Assembly: GCA_012034655.1 (NCBI GenBank)
Contig: JAAUOZ010000030.1
Coordinates: 1 to 41,487 of the forward strand
DNA length: 41,487 nt
Direction: 5' to 3'
From: Leptolyngbyaceae cyanobacterium CSU_1_3
Lineage (GTDB): Bacteria; Cyanobacteriota; Cyanobacteriia; Leptolyngbyales; Leptolyngbyaceae
Shown here: piece after piece, positions 25,514-32,586 of the stretch
Position numbering within the stretch: position 1 is the stretch's first letter
Layout: each line of letters starts with the position of its first letter
Program-made: the position numbers and the translations under genes
Notes under the pieces: generated by a model
What the model was told of the DNA's origin: nothing
The model's database searches: none
The model's input: only the letters and a program-made list of their open reading frames with translations

Positions 25514-25553
25514 CGGCACTGTATAAACGGCACTGTTAAACGGCACTGTTAAA
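25514..25553. repeat. 13-14 bp tandem repeats, three copies
   Basis: CGGCACTGTATAAA (25514-25527) is followed by two perfect CGGCACTGTTAAA units (25528-25540, 25541-25553). The array lies 61 bp upstream of the DEAD-box start codon. Confidence 0.85.
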
Positions 25554-25613
25554 CCTGAGCGGTGAGTTTTCATCCTTGACTTGGCACAGACCGATCCTAC
25601 CTTCAGAACCTCT

Positions 25614-26900
25614 ATGTCTTTTTCTACCCTCGGCCTGTCTGATGAAATTGTGCGGGCAGTGGTCGATCGCGGCTACACAGACCCGACCCCGATTCAGAAA
25701 CAAGCCATCCCTGCGGTGCTTTTGGGGCGCGATTTGCTGGCAGGGGCCCAGACCGGAACGGGCAAAACTGCGGGGTTCACGCTACCTATTTTGCATCGCC
25801 TCTCTGAGAAAGGCCCATCTGGTTTAGATAGAGGTCGCCCCCCGATTCGATCGCTGATTCTCACACCGACTCGCGAACTTGCTGCCCAGGTAGAAGAAAG
25901 TGTCCGTGACTATGGCAAACATCTATCCCTGACCTCGGCCGTGATTTTTGGCGGAGTAAGCATGAGTTCGCAGGTGAGACGGCTGAAGAGCCGGTTGGAT
26001 ATTTTGGTAGCCACTCCCGGACGGCTGTTGGATCACGTCCAGCAGGGGACGATCGATCTGTCGCGGGTTGAGATTCTTGTATTGGATGAAGCCGATCGCA
26101 TGTTAGACATGGGCTTTATTCGAGATATTCGCCGAGTGCTGACCCTACTCCCCAAGCAACGGCAAAATCTACTCTTTTCGGCCACATTTTCTGAGGAGAT
26201 CAAAACTCTGGCGGCTGGGTTGCTCAACAATCCGGTGATGATCCAGGTTGAAAATCGCAACACCACGCCTGACCTGGTTGCTCAAAAAATTTACCCCGTC
26301 GATCGAGAACGCAAACGCGCCCTGCTGGCTTATTTGATCAAACGCGACGGGTGGAATCAGGTTTTGGTCTTTACTCGCACCAAGCATGGAGCCGATCGGC
26401 TGGTGAAGCAATTGGCTCAAGACCAAATTCCCGCTTTGGCGATTCATGGCAACAAGAGCCAGGCAGCCCGAACTCGTGCCCTGGCAAAATTCAAAGAAGG
26501 CAGCCTGCGGGTGCTGGTGGCCACTGACATTGCCGCTCGTGGCATTGACATTACTGACCTGCCCCATGTGGTAAATTTTGAGTTGCCCAACGTCCCAGAG
26601 GATTATGTGCATCGCATTGGGCGCACAGGCCGCGCTGGGGCAGAAGGGCAGGCCGTTTCGCTGGTTTGTGTGGATGAGCACAAACTGCTGACGGGCATTG
26701 AGAAATTGTTGAAGCGATCGCTCCCCCAGGAAGTGGTGACTGGGTTTGAACCTGACCCCCACGCCCAGCCAGAACCTATCCAAAACGGGCAACAGCGCGG
26801 GCAAGGCAATAGATCTACAGCGCCCAGCGCCTCTTCTCGCCCCAAGTCGAGTGCTCAGATGGGGTCGAGTCGGCCATCGCTCCGCAGTCGCCCCCATTGA
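25614..26900 (+). CDS. DEAD-box RNA helicase (RhlE-like)
   Basis: All helicase motifs are present in order: Q motif [10 protein letters not shown], motif I AQTGTGKT, Ia [10 protein letters not shown], Ib [34 protein letters not shown] and [12 protein letters not shown]. The 428-aa protein ends in a low-complexity, Ser/Pro/Arg-rich tail (about 60 residues) that likely binds RNA. The core is closest to RhlE among bacterial DEAD proteins; cyanobacterial relatives include cold- and redox-induced CrhR-type helicases, but this assignment is not certain. ATG 25614 fits the family; TTG 25581 is open upstream. It is monocistronic with a long leader holding tandem repeats. Confidence 0.95.
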   Translation: MSFSTLGLSDEIVRAVVDRGYTDPTPIQKQAIPAVLLGRDLLAGAQTGTGKTAGFTLPILHRLSEKGPSGLDRGRPPIRSLILTPTRELAAQVEESVRDYGKHLSLTSAVIFGGVSMSSQVRRLKSRLDILVATPGRLLDHVQQGTIDLSRVEILVLDEADRMLDMGFIRDIRRVLTLLPKQRQNLLFSATFSEEIKTLAAGLLNNPVMIQVENRNTTPDLVAQKIYPVDRERKRALLAYLIKRDGWNQVLVFTRTKHGADRLVKQLAQDQIPALAIHGNKSQAARTRALAKFKEGSLRVLVATDIAARGIDITDLPHVVNFELPNVPEDYVHRIGRTGRAGAEGQAVSLVCVDEHKLLTGIEKLLKRSLPQEVVTGFEPDPHAQPEPIQNGQQRGQGNRSTAPSASSRPKSSAQMGSSRPSLRSRPH

Positions 26901-26910
26901 TTCCACTATC

Positions 26911-26952
26911 GTCTGGGCATACCGTTTGGGCGTTTGGGCATACCGTTTGAGC
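26911..26952. repeat. 21-bp direct repeat after the helicase gene
   Basis: The word TGGGCATACCGTTTG occurs twice with a period of 21 bp, about 14 bp after the helicase stop. Confidence 0.75.
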
Positions 26953-26989
26953 AAAGGCCCAGTCGGCAAACTGACGTGATTCTAGAGCT

Positions 26990-27119
26990 AGGACTTACGC
27001 AATGCTCTCGGAAGCCCTCACCCCTCGCCTAATCTGGGCGAGAGCAAGAAAGAGTCCGGTTCCCCTTCTCCCCAACGAGAAGAGAGGGGATGAGAATTGT
27101 CTTCGATTGCGTAGGTTCT
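26990..27119. mobile_element. MITE-like element, family B (130 bp)
   Basis: The inverted ends AGGACTTACGCAAT (26990-27003) and ATTGCGTAGGTTCT (27106-27119) are typical of a non-autonomous cyanobacterial element family with GACTTACGCAA termini. The core carries the CCCTCACCCC and GAGAGGGGATGAG motifs. The element fills the helicase-murE intergenic region. A truncated family-C end (AACTGACGTGATT) lies just left of it at 26970-26982. Confidence 0.75.
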
Positions 27120-27148
27120 GAGAGTCTACAACCCTGGTTGAATGAGGC

Positions 27149-28657
27149 TTATTTTTCTGTAAAGCGATCGATCAGTGCGTCTCTGGCTTGCTCACGATCG
27201 TCGAAGTGAATCTTCTCTGTGCCCAAAATTTGGTAATCTTCGTGGCCTTTACCCGCAATTAGCACGCCGTCTCCGGGCTGGGCTTGCAGAATTGCTGTGT
27301 GGATTGCAGTCGCTCGATCGCCCAACACGACAGCGTTGACCCCTTCAGGAATGCCCTCGATTACATCCTTCAAGATCCGCTCTGGGTCTTCGGTGCGAGG
27401 ATTATCTGACGTGACGATCACCCGATCCGCCAGGGTGGCCGCAATGTGGCCCATTTTGGGACGCTTGGTACGATCGCGATCGCCCCCACAGCCAAACACA
27501 CAAATCATCTGCCCTGAGATAAACGGCCGCGCCGCCTTTAGCATGTTTTCTAAACTGTCGGGGGTGTGTGCATAATCCACAATCACGCTAATGTCTTGGT
27601 CAGCTTTGACTTGCACTTGCTCCATCCGTCCGGGAACGCCCGTAAATTTGGGTAAGGCATCCACCATTTGCGCCAGGTCGAGTCCGAGATGCAACCCCGC
27701 ACCGATCGCCGCCAGCAGATTGGCCAGATTGAATTGACCGACGAGGGGCGAGCGAAATGCACTGTCTCCGTGGGGGGTGTGCAGCATCCCACTGACTCCA
27801 TCGGGGCCATAGCGTAGGTCGCTGGTCCACAGGTCGGCGGGTTGTTGGGTGCTGTAGCTCCAGGTGGGTTGTTTTAAGGATGCGATCAGGCGTTGCCCAT
27901 AGGGGTCGTCTAGATTAATCACGGCACGCTGCTTGAGAGAATCGCTGCCAAACAGCAGAGACTTAGCCGAAAAATAATCTTCCATGTCGGTGTGATAGTC
28001 CAAATGGTCTTGGGTCAAGTTGGTGAACACCGCCACCTCAAAGGGGCAGCCCAACACGCGACCCTGAGCCAGCGCATGGGAACTGACTTCCATAACACCG
28101 ACTTGACAGCCCGCTGCGATCGCCGCCGCAAATTGACGCTGCAAATCGATCGCAAAAGGAGTTGTGTGGGCCGCTATTTGCTGAAAGCCGGGCCATCGCG
28201 TGTAAAGCGTGCCAAACAGGGCCGTTGGTTTTTGGGCGGCCCTGAGCAGAAACTCAATCAGGTGCGTGGTGGTGGTTTTGCCGTTGGTTCCTGTCACGCC
28301 AACTAGCTTCAGCTTTTCGGCCGGAAACTTGTAGAATGCCGCCGCCAGCAGCGCGCAAACTTGGTTCATCTCGATCGCCGGAATCACCAAAGGTGGATGG
28401 GCAGATTTGAATATCGGATCGCCCATTGCTTTGCTGGCCGCCGCCGGAGAGACGATCGCGGCCACTGCCCCTGAGGCGATCGCGCTCTGCCAAAAGTCGC
28501 CTCCATCCACTCGCGTCCCTGGCATCCCGATAAACAAATCTCCCACCTGGCACACTAGAGAATTGGTCGTCAACCCTTTTACCTCAGACTCTAGCGCCGG
28601 ATGATCTGCTAGGTCACTCATGCCAGGAAGCTTCGCCAGTAGTTCTTTTAGCTGCAT
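27149..28657 (-). CDS. murE: UDP-MurNAc-tripeptide synthetase (meso-DAP adding)
   Basis: MurE adds the third residue of the peptidoglycan stem peptide in the cytoplasm. The 502-aa protein has the three Mur-ligase domains: an N-terminal UDP-binding domain (LTTNSLVCQVGDLFIGMPG), a central ATPase with GTNGKTTT (residues 123-130) and a C-terminal ligase domain. The DNPR motif in VIVTSDNPRTEDPERI specifies meso-diaminopimelate rather than lysine, as expected of a cyanobacterium. GKGHEDYQILG near the C-terminus is also conserved. ATG 28657. The glutaredoxin-like gene upstream on the same strand ends 71 bp away. Confidence 0.97.
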   Translation of the reverse strand: MQLKELLAKLPGMSDLADHPALESEVKGLTTNSLVCQVGDLFIGMPGTRVDGGDFWQSAIASGAVAAIVSPAAASKAMGDPIFKSAHPPLVIPAIEMNQVCALLAAAFYKFPAEKLKLVGVTGTNGKTTTTHLIEFLLRAAQKPTALFGTLYTRWPGFQQIAAHTTPFAIDLQRQFAAAIAAGCQVGVMEVSSHALAQGRVLGCPFEVAVFTNLTQDHLDYHTDMEDYFSAKSLLFGSDSLKQRAVINLDDPYGQRLIASLKQPTWSYSTQQPADLWTSDLRYGPDGVSGMLHTPHGDSAFRSPLVGQFNLANLLAAIGAGLHLGLDLAQMVDALPKFTGVPGRMEQVQVKADQDISVIVDYAHTPDSLENMLKAARPFISGQMICVFGCGGDRDRTKRPKMGHIAATLADRVIVTSDNPRTEDPERILKDVIEGIPEGVNAVVLGDRATAIHTAILQAQPGDGVLIAGKGHEDYQILGTEKIHFDDREQARDALIDRFTEK

Positions 28658-28728
28658 CGCCCACTCCTTTTACCAGACGTGTACATCGGATTTTGCACCA
28701 GACCCATGCCAAACCGTTGCGCCTATTA

Positions 28729-29007
28729 TTAGCGATCGAGGGACATATATTTCTGTAGCATTTTTTCTAATTGCTGAACGGTGGCGCGAGGGGAAGGGCG
28801 AGGGAGGAGGGAGGAAGAGGAATTGAGGGATTCGTCTTTGAGGAGATAGAGAACAGGAATTTCGTATTGGTAGGCTTGGAACCAATCGTCACGGGTAGTG
28901 ATATCGCGGGTTTCTAGTTCAAAGGGCAGACTGTTAATTTGTTCTAGTTTTTCTTGTAGCCCTTCGCATAAGTGACACCCAGGCTTACTATATAAAACAA
29001 TTTTCAT
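28729..29007 (-). CDS. Glutaredoxin-family (DUF836-like) protein
   Basis: The 92-aa thioredoxin-fold protein begins MKIVLYSKPGCHLCEGLQEK with a CxxC active site (Cys11, Cys14), then a cis-Pro segment YEIPVLYLLKDE. It is the dithiol 'glutaredoxin family/DUF836' type, distinct from the CGFS protein at 6741. Its client is unknown. A low-complexity SLNSSSSLLPRPSPR stretch, from a CTTCCTCCC tract, is inserted before the last helix. The strong ribosome site GGAGGA fixes ATG 29007 (the ORF is open to 29136 but overlaps the next gene). It is divergent from the SbcD-like gene and likely leads the murE transcript. Confidence 0.88.
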   Translation of the reverse strand: MKIVLYSKPGCHLCEGLQEKLEQINSLPFELETRDITTRDDWFQAYQYEIPVLYLLKDESLNSSSSLLPRPSPRATVQQLEKMLQKYMSLDR

Positions 29008-29082
29008 TCCTCCTCCGGTCTCCCTTCTGCTGTTCAGTACAATAGTTCGTGATGGCATTCTAGGGTATTGGATGGTGATTTC

Positions 29083-30387
29083 ATGATCAAAGTCCTTCAC
29101 CTTTCTGATATTCACCTGGGGAGTGGTTTTTCCCACGGGCGAATTAACCCAGAAACGGGGCTGAACACGCGATTGGAGGATTTTGTGGCCACCCTGGGGC
29201 GCTGCATCGATCGGGCCCTCTCAGAACCCGTTGACCTGGTGTTGTTTGGGGGAGATGCCTTTCCCGATGCGACACCGCCGCCCTATATTCAGCAAGCGTT
29301 TGCCCGTCAGTTTCAGCGACTCGTCGAGGCGAAAATTCCCACGGTGCTGTTGGTCGGCAACCACGATCAGCACTCTCAAGGAGCGGGAGGCGCGAGTCTG
29401 TGCATTTATCGTACCTTGGGTGTGCCGAATGTTAGGGTCGGCGATCGCCTCGAAACGCACCAGATCCAAACTAAGAGTGGCGCAGTTCAGGTGATTACGC
29501 TACCGTGGCTCAACCGCTCCACGTTGCTGACGCGACCCGAAACTGAAGGACTCTCGATGTCAGAGGTGGGGCACTTGTTGCTCGATCGGCTCCGCCTGGC
29601 CCTAGAAGGTGAGATTCGTAAACTCGATTCAACGTTGCCTACTATCTTGCTTGCCCATCTGATGGCAGATGCCGCAAACTATGGCGCAGAGCGCTTTTTA
29701 GCAGTCGGCAAAGGGTTTACAATTCCGTTGTCATTGTTGACTCGCGACTGTTTCGACTATGTGGCTTTGGGTCATGTGCATCGCCATCAAATTTTGTGTC
29801 AACAACCGCCGATCGTCTATCCCGGTAGCATTGAGCGAGTTGATTTTAGTGAAGAAAAAGAAGAAAAAGGCTATGTGTTTGTTGAGCTAGAAAAAGGCCG
29901 AGCGACGATCGAGTTTTGCCCGTTGCCCGTGCGGCGATTTTGCACGATCGAGCTTGATCTGTCGGAGGAAGACGATCCGCAATCTGCTCTGCTGGAGGCG
30001 ATAGCCTCACAAACCGTCCGAGATGCCGTGGTGCGCGTCATCTATCAGCTTCGACCCGAACAGAGCGATCGCATTGATGATGCAGATATTCACCAGGCCC
30101 TCAGCGTCGCCCACAACTACACCATTCAACCCGAACTGGTGAGCCAACTCTCGCGATCGCGCCTGCCTGAGTTGGGCGTAGGGGCCACGATCGATCCGCT
30201 CAATGCCCTGCGCGCCTATCTAGAAAATCGGGAAGATCTGCGCGACCTGCAAGAACCCATTCTCAATGCGGCTCAAGGGTTGCTAGATGAGACCGACTGG
30301 CTAGGCGACGCAGACCTCAACCTCGACCTCGAAGAACCGCTACCCCTGATTCCTGTGTCTACCCAGACCCAATTGAGGCTGCTGTGA
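29083..30387 (+). CDS. SbcD-like DNA repair exonuclease (metallophosphoesterase)
   Basis: The 434-aa protein carries the calcineurin-like metal ligands in order: LHLSDIHLG (Asp9, His11), LFGGDAFPD, VGNHDQHS, ILLAHLMAD and ALGHVHRHQ. This matches SbcD/Mre11-type DNA nucleases (COG0420). A C-terminal capping domain follows (about residues 270-434). SbcD normally works with the SMC-like ATPase SbcC to cut hairpins and blocked ends; no sbcC lies in this window. ATG 29083 is preferred over TTG 29068. Assignment as a COG0420 nuclease is firm; identity as the true SbcC partner is not shown. Confidence 0.9.
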   Translation: MIKVLHLSDIHLGSGFSHGRINPETGLNTRLEDFVATLGRCIDRALSEPVDLVLFGGDAFPDATPPPYIQQAFARQFQRLVEAKIPTVLLVGNHDQHSQGAGGASLCIYRTLGVPNVRVGDRLETHQIQTKSGAVQVITLPWLNRSTLLTRPETEGLSMSEVGHLLLDRLRLALEGEIRKLDSTLPTILLAHLMADAANYGAERFLAVGKGFTIPLSLLTRDCFDYVALGHVHRHQILCQQPPIVYPGSIERVDFSEEKEEKGYVFVELEKGRATIEFCPLPVRRFCTIELDLSEEDDPQSALLEAIASQTVRDAVVRVIYQLRPEQSDRIDDADIHQALSVAHNYTIQPELVSQLSRSRLPELGVGATIDPLNALRAYLENREDLRDLQEPILNAAQGLLDETDWLGDADLNLDLEEPLPLIPVSTQTQLRLL

Positions 30388-30405
30388 TTTTGGAGATTTT
30401 GAGCC

Positions 30406-30421
30406 TTGAGCGCAGTCGAAA
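30406..30421 (+). repeat. Dispersed TTGAGCGCAGTCGAAA repeat, copy 2
   Basis: Same word as at 11001-11017, placed 19 bp after the SbcD-like stop. Confidence 0.5.
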
Positions 30422-30468
30422 TGCGTCTGATCCATCATTCCGCCTTCCCACTTAATTTCCCAGAATTA

Positions 30469-30642
30469 CTTAGGAATGTGGATTGATGAATGCCGAGATT
30501 TTCGCCCTCATCCCCTCACTCCTGCTCCCAACTTGAGAGAAGGGGAACCGGACTCTTGCTCCCTCTCCCAACTTAGGAGAGGGCTGGGGTGAGGGCGAGA
30601 CAAGCTTGCAGTGGGCGGAATGATTGAATCCAGGTTCCTTAG
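30469..30642. mobile_element. MITE-like element, family A, copy 2 (174 bp)
   Basis: The left end CTTAGGAATGTGGATTGATG and the right end AATCCAGGTTCCTTAG (30627-30642) match the termini of the copy at 5191-5366. The core shares the GCCCTCATCCCC and CTGGGGTGAGGGCG motifs. Relative to copy 1 it lies in the opposite orientation, so the family has moved or been copied within this genome. Confidence 0.75.
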
Positions 30643-30718
30643 GAGACTTCTCGCAAAGCAGTGACCCGCTGTCTACGACTTCCCTCAGTCAGGTTGTGCC
30701 CAGAGCGAAGTCGCAGGG

Positions 30719-30760
30719 CAAAGGTCGAAAGGTCAGATCTTTTTAGAAATCGCCTTAACA
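30719..30760. repeat. GCAAAGGTCGAAAGGTC repeat, copy 1
   Basis: GCAAAGGTCGAAAGGTCAGA followed by TCTTTTTAGAAATCGCCTTA matches 31687-31729 with few changes; the last part (CAGAAATCGCCTT) recurs at 30808-30820. The two long copies flank the DUF4168-like gene as direct repeats about 970 bp apart. Confidence 0.7.
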
Positions 30761-30768
30761 AAGGTAGG

Positions 30769-30790
30769 GTAGGGCATTACCATGCCCTAC
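30769..30790. terminator. Perfect 9-bp hairpin at the 3' side of the DUF4168-like gene
   Basis: GTAGGGCAT (30769-30777), loop TACC, ATGCCCTAC (30782-30790). The neighbouring minus-strand gene ends at 30838. The stem is strong but no clear T-tract follows on the minus strand, so it could equally be a dispersed palindrome. Confidence 0.4.
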
Positions 30791-30837
30791 GGAAGTCACG
30801 CTGTGATCAGAAATCGCCTTCCATCTTTCAACGGTTG

Positions 30838-31329
30838 CTATTTGCGAATCAATTGCTGAACTTCTTGCTTCAACTGGGGATTTTTTTGAATTGCCTCAAA
30901 AATTTGGTTGAAACGCTGCACATTTAAGCCTTGATCCTGGACGGCTTTCTCCATTTTGGTCTGGCTGTCTTTTTGGATGGCGACCAGCTTGGCCACCGCC
31001 CGATCGTAACTTTGCCGTTCTTTGGCGGGCACTTGGGTCGTTGGCTTGGCTTTGGGGTCAGCCTGTAACTTGTAAATCTCGTCAAACCGTTGTGGGGTCA
31101 ACCCTTCCCCCTGAATTGCTTGCACCGCTTGCGCCTCAGATACCTTGTTGATGGTTAGAATTTGCTTGATGGCTCCCGCAAACTTCTGCACTTCGTCTTT
31201 GCTGGGCTGTGCGGCGGTAGGGGCTGAGCTAGGGGCCGTTGGGGCAGGCGGTTTTTGCGCTTGAGCAGGCAGATGAACGGCCGATAATAGAGCAACCGTA
31301 CAGAAAGCTGCCAGAGCGTTCTTGATCAT
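30838..31329 (-). CDS. Secreted DUF4168-like protein
   Basis: The 163-aa protein has a signal peptide (MIKNALAAFCTVALLSAVHL ending near PAQA), a Pro/Ala-rich linker (about residues 26-44) and two helical repeats: KFAGAIKQILTINKVSE with GLTPQRFDEIYKLQ, and YDRAVAKLVAIQKDSQ with GLNVQRFNQIFEAIQ. This repeated pattern matches the DUF4168 type. It probably sits in the periplasm. ATG 31329 was chosen because it starts the signal peptide. It is monocistronic and flanked by direct copies of a dispersed repeat. Function unknown. Confidence 0.8.
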   Translation of the reverse strand: MIKNALAAFCTVALLSAVHLPAQAQKPPAPTAPSSAPTAAQPSKDEVQKFAGAIKQILTINKVSEAQAVQAIQGEGLTPQRFDEIYKLQADPKAKPTTQVPAKERQSYDRAVAKLVAIQKDSQTKMEKAVQDQGLNVQRFNQIFEAIQKNPQLKQEVQQLIRK

Positions 31330-31686
31330 TTTAATTCTCCATGACGACGATATTGAACTGAGCGACAAACCTCGAAATGACCATTCATCAAAGGTTCTGA
31401 AGCTAATTGGTGATTCGTTCTGACCCATCCTATCGAGAAACGATCGATTTAACATCCGATTATCGATTTGCGCCGCTCGTGACAAATGCTCAAAAATTAT
31501 CTCTATTGGCATACGCAAAGTTACTCAAGTCAGAACCGTTGACAGAGGCAAGACTCACTGGGCATCGCTAAAACTGAGATTGTTGAGGTAGATTTTTGCT
31601 CTTTTTCTAGTGCAGTCCTATGTTTGAGTGTCTGTTGAAAGGGCGATCGCCCCACCCAAGAGGATGAAAAGCTGAGAAGATTTCTA
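31330..31686. other. Upstream region of the DUF4168-like gene, no gene seen
   Basis: An open frame continues to 31518 on the minus strand, but it precedes a clear signal-peptide start and is not coding in character. No other feature is recognised. Confidence 0.4.
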
Positions 31687-31729
31687 GCAAAGGTCGGAAG
31701 GTCATCTCTTGTTTAGAAATCGCCTTAGC
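31687..31729. repeat. GCAAAGGTCGGAAGGTC repeat, copy 2
   Basis: Direct copy of the repeat at 30719-30760, including the TTTAGAAATCGCCTTA tail. Confidence 0.7.
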
Positions 31730-31826
31730 GTGAGACTGTCTTGCTTTGATTTTCTCTAATATTTGATTTTCTCTAATAGACCTCTGCGTGAATCTTGCTT
31801 CTCTGAATCCAGAAAAGGACAGAGAT

Positions 31827-31862
31827 CCTGAACACTACCCTGAACACTACCCTGAACACTTT
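31827..31862. repeat. 12-bp tandem repeats, three copies
   Basis: CCTGAACACTAC occurs at 31827-31838 and 31839-31850, with a third unit ending TTT (31851-31862). It lies about 110 bp before the next gene. Confidence 0.85.
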
Positions 31863-31969
31863 TGCCAGATTGCCTGAGCTTCTGGTGGAGAGGCTGATCT
31901 GAGAGCGTCTTCGGGTGTTGAGAGCGACAAATCTTTCTTCAGACAAATCTTGACTGTGGTTGACAAGTC

Positions 31970-32359
31970 ATGCGTGAGAAAAATTTTATGTTTCCTTCTG
32001 AGTTAGTTGCTGCAAAACCGTCCTTGTCAGATCTTCGAGTCCAATTTACTTTGGCTGAAGTGCAGTCATCTACGGTTCAGGATGCCCGATCGTCGCTCAC
32101 CGCTCAAGAGATCACCCTAGTCATGGTTCCGCTTTGCTTTGTGGCCGCTTGGGCGGCGCTAGCCTATGTGATTTCTGATACTTGGAAAACAAGCCGCAAG
32201 AAAGTTGAGTCGAACTCATCTTTATCTCAGTCGCCTTGCAAAAAGTGCCGCTTTTTTAACAGCAATCCCTATATCAAGTGTGCGGTGAATCCTCATATTG
32301 CCATGACCAAAGCCGCCCAAGATTGTGCCGACTATCAACCGCGATCGCTCAAAAACTAG
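31970..32359 (+). CDS. Single-TM protein with a C-terminal Cys motif
   Basis: This 129-aa protein has a polar N-terminal 45 residues, one membrane helix (ITLVMVPLCFVAAWAALAYV, about residues 48-67), a basic turn (KTSRKK) and a cytoplasmic-type tail PCKKCRFFNSNPYIKCAVNP ... AAQDCADYQP. The CxxC-x9-C-x15-C spacing suggests metal or Fe-S binding; I have seen this tail in other cyanobacterial proteins but cannot name the family. ATG 31970; ATG 31988 is also in frame. No signal peptide cleavage site is seen. Function unknown. Confidence 0.75.
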   Translation: MREKNFMFPSELVAAKPSLSDLRVQFTLAEVQSSTVQDARSSLTAQEITLVMVPLCFVAAWAALAYVISDTWKTSRKKVESNSSLSQSPCKKCRFFNSNPYIKCAVNPHIAMTKAAQDCADYQPRSLKN

Positions 32360-32404
32360 TCATAACTATGAGGGTGGGCGCTGCTGAATTAGGAATGATT
32401 GGAT

Positions 32405-32419
32405 GTAGGGGCAATCCCC
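32405..32419. repeat. Dispersed GTAGGGGCAATCCCC repeat
   Basis: The same word is found inverted at 37289-37303 (GGGGATTGCCCCTAC). Both copies are intergenic. It is a partly palindromic word common in cyanobacterial spacers. Confidence 0.5.
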
Positions 32420-32586
32420 TTCATTGAGCAACGCCGATTTTTCATTACACCATCCGCAACGCCGTAGGGTGAAATTAAGGTGATTTTGCGAGTGACTCTG
32501 CCCATACTCCCTATGAAAGATAGAAATCGTCCCCATGCATCGGTCTCTATTCTTTGGCGGGTCACTTGAATAAAGAAAAAAACGAG

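Noticed and set aside
26169-26969. 266-aa minus-strand open frame over the helicase
   Set aside because: It is antisense to conserved DEAD-box motifs and has no recognisable domain.
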